Origin: an uncultured Gemella sp.
Lineage (GTDB): Bacteria > Bacillota > Bacilli > Staphylococcales > Gemellaceae
Assembly: GCA_945869755.1 (NCBI GenBank)
Contig: CAMBPW010000054.1
Span: 1-6,513, forward strand
DNA length: 6,513 nucleotides
Reading direction: 5' to 3'
Shown: in pieces, positions 1 to 5,364 of the stretch
Position numbering within the stretch: position 1 is the stretch's first letter
Layout of the letters: each line of letters opens with the position of its first letter
Notes under the pieces: model-generated
The model's database searches: none
Seen by the model: the letters and a program-made list of their open reading frames with translations, nothing else
Told to the model about the DNA's origin: nothing
Position numbers and translations under genes: made by a program

Positions 1-1798
1 TATTTCCTAAATGAGGATATTTAACTGTACGTTTTCTAATATCTGCAAATTTTTGAACTAATTCATTAAAATCAGCATCTGGTCTCTCATAGAATAACCA
101 CATAATTTTTGCTGCGTCCATAGGAGATCCTCCTCCTAATGCAACTATTGCATTTGGTTTGAAGCTATTCATTAATGCTGTCCCTTTTTCTACAGTAGTG
201 ATATCAGGGTTTGGCTCTACTCCGTCAAATACTTGAACTTGTACTTTGTTTTTACGCTTGTTAAGTTGATCAACTACTTTTTGTACAAATCCTAGCTTAA
301 CCATAGATTCATCAGTTACGATTACCACTCTCTCTAAACCCTCCATTTCACGAAGGTATTTAATTGAATTTGGCTCAAAATAAACTTTTGGTGGAACTTT
401 AAACCATTGCATATTATTGTTTCTTCTACCAACAAGTTTTACGTTAATTAAGTTAATTGCTGATACGTTTCCTGATACAGAGTTACGTCCATAACTTCCA
501 CATCCTAATGTTAATGAAGGGATAAATGCGTTATAAACATCTCCTATACCTCCAAACGTTGATGGAGAATTCCATGTGATACGGCATGCACGAACAACTT
601 TTCCAAATTCTTCTGCGATATCTGCATCTTCTGTATGAATTGCAGCTGTGTGTCCCAACCCGTTAAATTCTACCATTTGACGAGCTTTTTCAATTCCGTC
701 TTCTTTATCTTTAGATTTAATAACTGCTAGAACTGGAGATAATTTTTCACGAGTTAATGGCTCATTTACTCCAACTTCACTACATTCTGCAGCGATAATT
801 ACTGTACTTTCTGGAACTGAGAATCCTGCAAGTTTTGCTATTTCTGTAGCTGGTTTACCAACTATTACAGAATTTAATTTAGCTCCTGCACAATCTTTAG
901 ATTTAGCTTCTACTCCGAATAATAATTTTTCAAGTAATGCTTTTTCTTTTTTATTTACGAAATAAACTCTATGTTCTTTCATTGTAGAAATAAATTCATC
1001 ATACAATTCTTTATCAACTATTGCTGCTTGTTCAGAAGCACAAATCATTCCGTTATCGAATGCTTTACTTAAAATAATATCATTTACTGCACGTTTTAAT
1101 TTTGCATCTTTGTGAATGTATGCTGGAACGTTTCCTGCTCCAACTCCAAGTGCTGGTTTTCCACAAGAATATGCTGCACGAACCATTGCGTTACCACCAG
1201 TAGCTAAAATTGTAGCAACTCCATTATGATTCATTAAAGCATTAGTTCCTTCCATAGAAGGTTTTTCAATAAATTGAATACAGTTTTCTGGCGCTCCCGC
1301 TTTAATAGCTGCATCTCTTACGATACGTGCTGCTGCTTTTGAACATTCATTTGCAGATGGGTGGAAACTGAAAATAATTGGGTTACGAGTTTTTAATGAA
1401 ATTAAAGATTTAAAAATAGTTGTAGATGTTGGGTTTGTTGTAGGAACAACTCCACAAATTACCCCAACTGGCTCAGCGATAGATACAACACCATCTACAT
1501 CATCTCTATCAATAACTCCTACAGTTTTTAATCCACGCATACTGTTCACTACATATTCACAAGCGTAAAGATTTTTTGCTGCTTTATCTTCTACAACTCC
1601 ACGTCCAGTTTCTTCAACTGCATGAAGAGCTAACGGACCGTGTGCTGCAAGTGCTGCTACTGCTGCTGCTTGAACTATTTCGTCAACTTTATCTTGACAC
1701 TCGATTTTTTCAAACTCAGCTAAAGCAACTAAAGCTTTTTCTACAAGAGTATTAACCTCTTCTACTGGATCTAAAATTAATTCTTTTTCTTTTGCCAT
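1..1798 (-). CDS. adhE: Bifunctional acetaldehyde-CoA / alcohol dehydrogenase AdhE, N-terminal 599 residues (C-terminus outside window)
   Basis: AdhE reduces acetyl-CoA to acetaldehyde and then to ethanol with two NADH, regenerating NAD+ during fermentation; it is cytoplasmic and in studied species forms spirosome filaments. The protein begins MAKEKELILDPVEEVN. Residues 1 to about 450 are the aldehyde dehydrogenase domain, with EETGRGVVEDK, PTTNPTSTTIFK, GVGAGN (218-223) and the catalytic cysteine in MICASEQ (Cys253). A linker (GRRNNNMQW, Met463) leads to the iron-dependent alcohol dehydrogenase domain with its NAD-binding GGGSPMDAAK (555-564). The frame runs off the window at base 1, so roughly 270-290 residues, including the iron-binding histidines, are not visible. 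The ATG at 1798-1796 is chosen because an AAGGAG lies 9 nt upstream and the N-terminus fits the family. An in-frame ATG 20 codons upstream (1858-1856) has no ribosome binding site. Identification is firm from several long family motifs. Confidence 0.97.
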   Translation of the reverse strand, partial: MAKEKELILDPVEEVNTLVEKALVALAEFEKIECQDKVDEIVQAAAVAALAAHGPLALHAVEETGRGVVEDKAAKNLYACEYVVNSMRGLKTVGVIDRDDVDGVVSIAEPVGVICGVVPTTNPTSTTIFKSLISLKTRNPIIFSFHPSANECSKAAARIVRDAAIKAGAPENCIQFIEKPSMEGTNALMNHNGVATILATGGNAMVRAAYSCGKPALGVGAGNVPAYIHKDAKLKRAVNDIILSKAFDNGMICASEQAAIVDKELYDEFISTMKEHRVYFVNKKEKALLEKLLFGVEAKSKDCAGAKLNSVIVGKPATEIAKLAGFSVPESTVIIAAECSEVGVNEPLTREKLSPVLAVIKSKDKEDGIEKARQMVEFNGLGHTAAIHTEDADIAEEFGKVVRACRITWNSPSTFGGIGDVYNAFIPSLTLGCGSYGRNSVSGNVSAINLINVKLVGRRNNNMQWFKVPPKVYFEPNSIKYLREMEGLERVVIVTDESMVKLGFVQKVVDQLNKRKNKVQVQVFDGVEPNPDITTVEKGTALMNSFKPNAIVALGGGSPMDAAKIMWLFYERPDADFNELVQKFADIRKRTVKYPHLGN

Positions 1799-1807
1799 AA
1801 TATGACA

Positions 1808-1813
1808 CTCCTT
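1808..1813 (-). promoter_or_regulatory. adhE ribosome binding site
   Basis: AAGGAG on the minus strand, 9 nt before the ATG at 1798. It decides the start against the in-frame upstream ATG at 1858, which has no purine-rich sequence before it. Confidence 0.85.
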
Positions 1814-1902
1814 ATTAAATTTTTTATATATATAATTGGACAAATAAAGTTCTAACATTTAAAATATTGGTAGGATTTATTTTATAATTAGAAAAATATT
1901 TA

Positions 1903-1908
1903 CTCCTT
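1903..1908 (-). promoter_or_regulatory. Shine-Dalgarno-like hexamer near the predicted 5' end of the adhE mRNA
   Basis: A second AAGGAG on the minus strand starts about 8 nt into the transcript predicted from the promoter at 1923-1951. No ATG, GTG or TTG follows at a usable distance, so it does not appear to start a leader peptide. Ribosome-binding sequences at mRNA 5' ends without a start codon are known in Bacillus as 5' stabilisers (STAB-SD, as in cry3A). That role here is inference; chance occurrence is possible. Confidence 0.35.
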
Positions 1909-1922
1909 GTTTTTACAGTTTG

Positions 1923-1951
1923 ATTGTATCATAAAAAAAAAATAATGTAAA
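1923..1951 (-). promoter_or_regulatory. Sigma-A promoter of adhE
   Basis: On the minus strand the -35 TTTACA (1951-1946) and the -10 TACAAT (1928-1923) are exactly 17 nt apart, and the -10 is extended (TGATACAAT). Transcription would start near 1916, giving a leader of about 118 nt before the adhE ATG. The spacer is dominated by a T-run. Confidence 0.75.
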
Positions 1952-1970
1952 TATCTGTTGTATATCTGTT
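1951..1970 (-). promoter_or_regulatory. Direct repeat AACAGATAT x2 abutting the adhE -35 (possible regulator site)
   Basis: Two identical 9-mers, AACAGATAT on the minus strand (1970-1962 and 1959-1951), lie 11 bp start to start, about one helical turn apart. The inner copy touches the last base of the -35 hexamer. Such phased direct repeats are typical of dimeric response regulators of the OmpR type, which bind just upstream of -35. No specific regulator is recognised. Confidence 0.4.
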
Positions 1971-2118
1971 TTTAAGAAAAAAATAATTTTATTTGTATTT
2001 TATTTTTTTATTTTTAAACTCCGATTAAAACACAAAATATTTAATTTATATTTTTTTAAATTACAGTTTTATTCTGTTATTAAGTTTTTATTCGCTGTAT
2101 TATATTTTAAAGTTATTT

Positions 2119-2146
2119 TTGTTATATAACTATTTATAATTATAAA
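2119..2146 (+). promoter_or_regulatory. Tentative promoter of the FAD flavoprotein gene
   Basis: TTGTTA (2119-2124) and TATAAA (2141-2146) are 16 nt apart, about 95 nt before the start codon. A competing -10, TACAAT at 2150-2155, has no good -35. In DNA this AT-rich such matches are frequent, so the assignment is weak. Confidence 0.25.
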
Positions 2147-2241
2147 ATATACAATTAGATTTATAAAAAAATTTTTTAAAATTTTTAAAAGGTAATTAAT
2201 TATAACAAGTTTATTTATTGTTTTATTACAGAAAGGGCGAC

Positions 2242-3399
2242 ATGAGAAAAGATATTTATGATTTAATAATAGTAGGTGCTGGAAGTTCAGGTCTTATGAT
2301 TGCAGACAGACTTAACGATACAAATTTAAAAATTTTATTATTAGAGGCTACTAAACGAATCGGAACAAAACTTTTAATGACAGGTAACGGAAGGTGTAAC
2401 GTTATGTCTAGCGACTCTCCAGAAGAATTAGAAAAAGCTATACATAACGGAAGATTTTTACGCTCTGCATATTACAAATACGATTTAAAAAAATTTTTTA
2501 AAAAGCATAACTTACCTTTAAAACAAGAAAATCGCAGACTATACCCTGCAAGTGAAAAGGCAAAAGATGTAGTTGATTGCTTTAAAATCCATAATATTTC
2601 ACTTAAAAAAAATCATAAAGTTGAAGATTTGATATTTGAAAACGAAAAATTATGTGGAGTCGTTACAAACAACGGTAATTTTTACGGAAAAAACATTGTA
2701 GTTTGTAGCGGAGGTAAAACATATCCAAAAAGCGGAAGCGACGGATCTATGCACAAAATTTTAAAAAATTACGGAGTAAAATTTACAAAAATTTTTCCGA
2801 GTGAAGTTGCTTTAGTTTTTCCAGATTTTGTAGAACTTTCCGGATTATCAATAGAAAATGTAAAAATGTTCAATAAAAAACGTTCTTTTTCTGGTAGTAT
2901 ACTATTTACTCACAAAGGAATTAGTGGCCCTGTCGCAATTAGTATGGGAGAATTTGTCGCAAGAGAAGAAGGAGTTACATTTATAGATTTTCTACCCGAC
3001 GAAAACGAAGATTTACTATTTGAAAAAATTTGGAACGATAACAATTTTTTAGAACAGAAATTCCCAAAAAGATTTTATCAGCACATAATGAAATATTTCC
3101 CGAAAAATAATCCTAGCAAAAAAGAAATTAGAAAATTTATCGTTAATAAAATAAAACGATATGAACTTACTAATGTTAGAACTTTAGGGTTGGAATACGC
3201 ATTTACTACAGCAGGCGGTGTTTCGTTAAAAGAAATTTCTCCTAAAAATTGTCAACACAAAAAAATTGATAATTTATATTTAACAGGAGAACTTCTTGAT
3301 TTGCACGGAGAAATAGGAGGTTATAACTTGACAGTTGCTTGGCTTACAGGCATGATAGTCGCCGATGCAATTAAAGAAAAATTTGGAATAAATGAATAA
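2242..3399 (+). CDS. HI0933/YhiN-family FAD-dependent flavoprotein (annotated elsewhere as aminoacetone oxidase family)
   Basis: This 385-residue protein is a soluble FAD-binding oxidoreductase of the HI0933-like family; the physiological substrate of most members is unknown. The N-terminal Rossmann motif is DLIIVGAGSSGLMIADRL (GxGxxG at 12-17). It is followed by the family signature LLLEATKRIGTKLLMTGNGRCNV (33-54, described here by its ends), NGRFLRS (69-75), CSGGKTYPKSGSDG (155-168) and FTHKGISGP (222-230). The C-terminal FAD-closing segment is TAGGVSLKEI with GELLDLHGEIGGYNLTVAW (323-367). Length is normal to slightly short for the family (about 400). The ATG at 2242 is preferred because AAAGGG lies just upstream (2232-2237) and the Rossmann strand follows directly. 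A TTG at 2218 would add eight residues without a ribosome binding site. The gene stands alone, divergent from adhE and convergent with the lipoprotein gene. Confidence 0.9.
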   Translation: MRKDIYDLIIVGAGSSGLMIADRLNDTNLKILLLEATKRIGTKLLMTGNGRCNVMSSDSPEELEKAIHNGRFLRSAYYKYDLKKFFKKHNLPLKQENRRLYPASEKAKDVVDCFKIHNISLKKNHKVEDLIFENEKLCGVVTNNGNFYGKNIVVCSGGKTYPKSGSDGSMHKILKNYGVKFTKIFPSEVALVFPDFVELSGLSIENVKMFNKKRSFSGSILFTHKGISGPVAISMGEFVAREEGVTFIDFLPDENEDLLFEKIWNDNNFLEQKFPKRFYQHIMKYFPKNNPSKKEIRKFIVNKIKRYELTNVRTLGLEYAFTTAGGVSLKEISPKNCQHKKIDNLYLTGELLDLHGEIGGYNLTVAWLTGMIVADAIKEKFGINE

Positions 3400-3404
3400 T
3401 AAAA

Positions 3405-3439
3405 AACAGAGCGACTGTCAGTATCGCTCTGTTATTTTT
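3405..3439. terminator. Bidirectional intrinsic terminator between convergent genes
   Basis: Arms AACAGAGCGA (3405-3414) and TCGCTCTGTT (3424-3433) form a perfect 10-bp stem with a 9-nt loop. A T-run (3435-3439) follows on the plus strand. On the minus strand the stem is followed by T residues from the A-run at 3401-3406. It can end both the flavoprotein and lipoprotein transcripts. It begins within 6 nt of the flavoprotein stop codon, and its plus-strand T-run overlaps the lipoprotein stop codon. Confidence 0.9.
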
Positions 3440-4202
3440 ACTTTTCCTCGATATTATAAACGTAGTAAGTTGATTTTTTATTCCCACCAACGTAATCTTT
3501 TTTGTTTAATTTCAAAGTTATTGTAGCTTTTACTTCGTTGTCTGTAGTTACCATCGGAATTTCTAAAGTATCATCTTTAACTTGCCATTTATCTTCTGAA
3601 CTAGCTAGAGGAAAATTCGCTCCTCCTAATCCGAACGGAATATTTGCTACTATTTTTTTATCACCACTGAAATAAAGTACCGTACCCATTCTTTCAGCTA
3701 ACGTTTTTATTTCATCAACAGATTTGTCTTTATAATTATCAACTACTTTCGTAAAAGTTGTTCTTCCTTCACGAGATAATAAATTTTCAATATCTGCTAA
3801 AACTTCTTTTTCATTATAAATATTTCTATTATAAGTATTATAAATATCTACTATATCAGATAAATTATAAACAGTTATAGCTCCACTATTAGCAATTTCT
3901 ATTTTTTCTACATTTTTTGTTGCAGACAACGTAGCAAATCCAGGCGGCGTTTGTCTAGCATAATCAACACTTCTGAAATCAAAAGAATTTAATTGTAAAC
4001 TAATCCAATCATTTACTAACGCTCTAGCATCATCATAATTATGTTTTACTTCTACATTATTATTTTGTGTTGTACTACTTTGATTAGTAGAGTTTTGAGT
4101 CGTTTCTTGTTTCGTATTATTGCTATTATCTTGTGAAGAACAAGCCGTCAAAGGCAAAACAATAACTGTAGATAAAACTAATAATTTTATATATTTTTTC
4201 AT
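3438..4202 (-). CDS. Predicted lipoprotein of unknown function
   Basis: This 254-residue protein starts MKKYIKLLVLSTVIVLPLTAC. It has a charged N-terminus, a hydrophobic core and the lipobox LTAC with Cys21 as the lipidated residue, so it should be anchored on the outer face of the membrane. Residues 22-53 are a low-complexity linker of Ser, Thr, Asn and Gln, as usual for Gram-positive lipoproteins. The remaining 200 residues form a globular domain I do not recognise; it has no obvious metal ligands and no cysteine besides Cys21. The ATG at 4202 is chosen because GGAGGTG (4215-4209) sits 6 nt upstream. An earlier in-frame ATG at 4217 overlaps that same ribosome binding site and would add only MEVYI. 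It is monocistronic, ending in the terminator shared with the flavoprotein gene. Function is not assigned. Confidence 0.88.
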   Translation of the reverse strand: MKKYIKLLVLSTVIVLPLTACSSQDNSNNTKQETTQNSTNQSSTTQNNNVEVKHNYDDARALVNDWISLQLNSFDFRSVDYARQTPPGFATLSATKNVEKIEIANSGAITVYNLSDIVDIYNTYNRNIYNEKEVLADIENLLSREGRTTFTKVVDNYKDKSVDEIKTLAERMGTVLYFSGDKKIVANIPFGLGGANFPLASSEDKWQVKDDTLEIPMVTTDNEVKATITLKLNKKDYVGGNKKSTYYVYNIEEK

Positions 4203-4208
4203 AATATA

Positions 4209-4215
4209 CACCTCC
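4209..4215 (-). promoter_or_regulatory. Lipoprotein gene ribosome binding site
   Basis: GGAGGTG on the minus strand, 6 nt before the ATG at 4202. It matches the anti-Shine-Dalgarno sequence fully and rules out the ATG at 4217, which lies inside the site. Confidence 0.85.
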
Positions 4216-4228
4216 ATACTTTAAAATT

Positions 4229-4234
4229 ATTATA
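4229..4234 (-). promoter_or_regulatory. Likely -10 element of the lipoprotein gene
   Basis: A perfect TATAAT on the minus strand lies 26 nt upstream of the lipoprotein start codon. At 16-18 nt further upstream the sequence is CCCACT/TCCCAC, a poor -35, so the promoter may need an activator or the true element may differ. Confidence 0.4.
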
Positions 4235-4303
4235 CTATATTTACGAAAAAAGTGGGATAGTTTTTTTGTTTTATTTTATAAATTTAAACGATAATATTTC
4301 TCA

Positions 4304-4332
4304 TTTACGATAAAATTTTAATGTGTTATAAT
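4304..4332 (+). promoter_or_regulatory. Extended -10 promoter of the flavodoxin-family gene
   Basis: The -35-like TTTACG (4304-4309) and consensus TATAAT (4327-4332) are 17 nt apart. TG at 4324-4325 makes an extended -10 (TGTTATAAT). Transcription should start near 4339, giving a leader of only about 20 nt. The 7-mer ACGATAA occurs twice here, 19 bp apart (4288-4294 and 4307-4313), and the second copy overlaps the -35, so operator function is possible. Confidence 0.7.
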
Positions 4333-4359
4333 AATAGTAACAACAATAAAGGAGTTATT

Positions 4360-4902
4360 ATGAAAGTTTTATTAGCATACTCATCAAAAACAAAAAATAC
4401 AAAAAAAGTTGCTATCGCTATTTATGAACAAATAAAAGAATTAGTAGAAGTTGATTTTATTGACATTAGAAAGACAAAACACAAATTACAAAATTACGAT
4501 TTATATATTTTAGGTTGCTGGGTAGATAAAGCTACTGCAAACAAAAATATGATGAAGTTTATCGAAACTCAAGAAATAAAAAATAAAAACGTGGCATTAT
4601 TTATGACTTGTGGCGTTCCAGAAAATCATTATCACGCAACGGACTCAATAAATAATTACATTCAATATATGAAAAATTTAAATAATAATGTATTATCTAG
4701 TTTTATTTGTCAAGGAAAAATAGACCCGAAAATTTTGATAGTATTCAAAATATTAACTTGGAAAGATCCAAACTTTATCCATAAAATTGATAACACGATG
4801 CTTGAGTGGGTAGAAAGTTCAAAATCACATCCTAATGAAGAAGATTTTAAAAACGCTAAAAATTGGATAAATAATACATTACAAAGTTTTAATAAAATTT
4901 AA
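4360..4902 (+). CDS. Flavodoxin-family protein (Flavodoxin_3/BilS-like)
   Basis: This 180-residue cytoplasmic protein begins MKVLLAYSSKTKNTKKVA, the flavodoxin first beta strand plus the loop that binds the FMN phosphate (S8-S9-K-T-K-N-T14). The segment YILGCWVDKATANKNMMKFIE (49-69, given by its ends) and ALFMTCGVPE (79-88) match the second and third FMN-contacting loops of short flavodoxin-like proteins. A family-typical CQGKIDPKI follows at 117-125. Such proteins carry electrons between a reductase and a partner enzyme; some relatives (BilS) accompany the bilirubin reductase BilR, but no BilR-like gene is in this window, so the partner is unknown. The ATG at 4360 is chosen because AAAGGAG (4348-4354) lies 5 nt upstream and the first beta strand starts there. 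An earlier in-frame ATG at 4321 lies upstream of the -10 element and is unlikely to be transcribed. The gene is monocistronic. Confidence 0.85.
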   Translation: MKVLLAYSSKTKNTKKVAIAIYEQIKELVEVDFIDIRKTKHKLQNYDLYILGCWVDKATANKNMMKFIETQEIKNKNVALFMTCGVPENHYHATDSINNYIQYMKNLNNNVLSSFICQGKIDPKILIVFKILTWKDPNFIHKIDNTMLEWVESSKSHPNEEDFKNAKNWINNTLQSFNKI

Positions 4903-4916
4903 TAGTTAAAAATTAA

Positions 4917-4949
4917 AAGTGGTTCAGAAATTTCTGAACCACTTATTTT
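4917..4949. terminator. Bidirectional intrinsic terminator, 28-bp perfect palindrome
   Basis: AAGTGGTTCAGAAA (4917-4930) is followed directly by its exact reverse complement TTTCTGAACCACTT (4931-4944). The RNA would form a stem of about 11 bp with a short AAAUUU loop. Runs of T follow on both strands (4946-4950 on plus; from the A-run at 4908-4912 on minus). It separates the convergent flavodoxin and Cys-rich protein genes. Confidence 0.9.
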
Positions 4950-5197
4950 TATGCAGCTTTATGGCATCCACAATCACAACTTTCTTTACAGTTGCAATCT
5001 CCCGTTAGACAATCACCACATTCACAATCTGTTTTTGCATTATGGCAACCACATCCACAACTTTCTTCACAACTGCAATCTCCTGCTACACAATCTCCGC
5101 ATCCACAGTCTGTTTTTGCATTATGACAACCACACCCACAACTTTTTTCACAATTGCAGTTTTCCATTACACAACCACATTTACATTTATTTGACAT
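4949..5197 (-). CDS. Metallothionein-like cysteine-rich repeat protein
   Basis: This 82-residue protein has 24 cysteines (29%), three histidines and no aromatic residues, so it is most likely a cytoplasmic thiolate metal-binding protein; it has no signal peptide. Every cysteine lies in CxC or CxxC spacing. The body is a tandem repeat of 27 residues (13-39, 40-66 and a partial 67-82) with pattern xCxCxxSCxCGCHNAKTDC followed by xCGDCxxG. The third copy stops after CGCH. Residues 1-12 carry one more CxCxC cluster. It does not match the cyanobacterial SmtA/BmtA type I know, so the family is unassigned. GGAGGA (5210-5205) lies 7 nt before the ATG and a consensus promoter precedes it, which argues strongly for a real gene rather than the His/Leu-rich frame on the other strand. 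A promoter-embedded repeat motif suggests metal-responsive repression. Metal specificity cannot be read from sequence. Confidence 0.85.
   Translation of the reverse strand: MSNKCKCGCVMENCNCEKSCGCGCHNAKTDCGCGDCVAGDCSCEESCGCGCHNAKTDCECGDCLTGDCNCKESCDCGCHKAA
4952..5161 (-). repeat. 81-bp tandem repeat, 2.6 copies, inside the metallothionein-like gene
   Basis: Copies at 5161-5081, 5080-5000 and a partial 4999-4952 encode the 27-residue protein repeats. Hand alignment of the two full copies shows about 13 differences in 81 bases, including the silent and conservative changes expected of an old but in-frame duplication. Confidence 0.85.
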
Positions 5198-5204
5198 ATA
5201 TTTA

Positions 5205-5210
5205 TCCTCC
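5205..5210 (-). promoter_or_regulatory. Ribosome binding site of the metallothionein-like gene
   Basis: GGAGGA on the minus strand, 7 nt before the ATG at 5197. It is the main evidence, with the promoter, for the minus-strand frame being the translated one. Confidence 0.85.
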
Positions 5211-5234
5211 GATAGTTATTTTATTTATAATTTA

Positions 5235-5263
5235 ATTATACAGTTTTATAAATCGTAAGTCAA
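5235..5263 (-). promoter_or_regulatory. Sigma-A promoter of the metallothionein-like gene
   Basis: On the minus strand the -35 TTGACT (5263-5258) and a perfect -10 TATAAT (5240-5235) are exactly 17 nt apart, near the sigma-A consensus. Transcription should begin near 5228, leaving a leader of about 30 nt. Repeat motif copy A lies inside this promoter, which is the classical position for a repressor that blocks RNA polymerase. Confidence 0.85.
5245..5259 (-). promoter_or_regulatory. Repeated operator-like motif, copy A (within the metallothionein promoter)
   Basis: CTTACGATTTATAAA on the minus strand overlaps the last two bases of the -35 and fills most of the spacer. It shares the invariant core TTACGATTTA with copies B, C and D. 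Its reverse, AAATCGTAA, resembles a Zur half-site of Bacillus (TCGTAATNATTACGA). Confidence 0.6.
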
Positions 5264-5286
5264 TATACTTTGCGTTTAAAGAAATC

Positions 5287-5301
5287 ATTACGATTTACGA
5301 T
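5287..5301 (+). promoter_or_regulatory. Repeated operator-like motif, copy B
   Basis: ATTACGATTTACGAT on the plus strand, inverted relative to copy A with a 27-nt gap, and 24-38 bp upstream of the metallothionein -35. It contains TACGATT twice in tandem. Read on the minus strand it continues as TCGTAATGATT, the left half, central base and first three right-half bases of the Zur consensus. Confidence 0.55.
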
Positions 5302-5302
5302 T

Positions 5303-5330
5303 TTGTTTTATATATTTCGTGATAAAACAA
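5303..5330. repeat. Inverted repeat TTGTTTTAT / ATAAAACAA
   Basis: Perfect 9-bp arms (5303-5311 and 5322-5330) flank a 10-nt loop, between motif copies B and C. The stem is almost all A/T and no convincing T-run follows on the minus strand, so a terminator for the upstream lipase-like gene is doubtful. Confidence 0.35.
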
Positions 5331-5349
5331 GTGTTTTTAAATAGTTTTT

Positions 5350-5364
5350 ATTACGATTTACAAA
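5350..5364 (+). promoter_or_regulatory. Repeated operator-like motif, copy C
   Basis: ATTACGATTTACAAA on the plus strand. It overlaps a -35-like TTTACA (5357-5362) and forms an inverted pair with copy D, 14 of 15 bases complementary across a 12-nt gap. Confidence 0.55.

Larger units (their letters stand above)
1799..2241. other. Divergent intergenic region between adhE and the FAD flavoprotein gene
   Basis: This 443-nt stretch holds the adhE leader and promoter (to about 1970). The rest is very AT-rich, with no ORF of note in either direction. Small palindromes are present: GTTATATAAC at 2121-2130 and a 14-bp TTTATAA/TTATAAA at 2133-2146. These are easily expected by chance at this composition. 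No RNA gene, terminator or convincing Rex operator was seen. Confidence 0.7.

Noticed and set aside
1796..1858. N-terminal extension of AdhE by 20 codons from an in-frame ATG at 1858
   Set aside because: No ribosome binding site precedes it, the added residues are not typical of AdhE, and the ATG at 1798 has AAGGAG at proper spacing.
2030..2046. Possible Rex operator (TTTTGTGTTTTAA on minus strand)
   Set aside because: Only a TTGTG half-site; the matching right half CACAA is missing, and it lies about 80 bp upstream of the promoter.
2121..2146. AT palindromes GTTATATAAC and TTTATAA/TTATAAA as regulator sites
   Set aside because: Short A/T-only palindromes are expected by chance in this intergenic DNA.
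4321..4359. Upstream start of the flavodoxin-family protein at 4321
   Set aside because: That ATG lies before the -10 element at 4327-4332, so it would not be in the mRNA; the ATG at 4360 has AAAGGAG 5 nt upstream.
4952..5161. Tandem repeat as a CRISPR array
   Set aside because: The units are 81 bp, contiguous, diverged and in coding frame; there are no unique spacers.
4951..5235. A 94-residue open frame on the plus strand, rich in His, Leu and Asn
   Set aside because: It is the complement of the Cys-rich repeat gene: Cys/Gly codons on one strand read as His/Asn/Leu on the other. Its start lies in a terminator T-run with no good ribosome binding site, while the minus frame has both promoter and GGAGGA.
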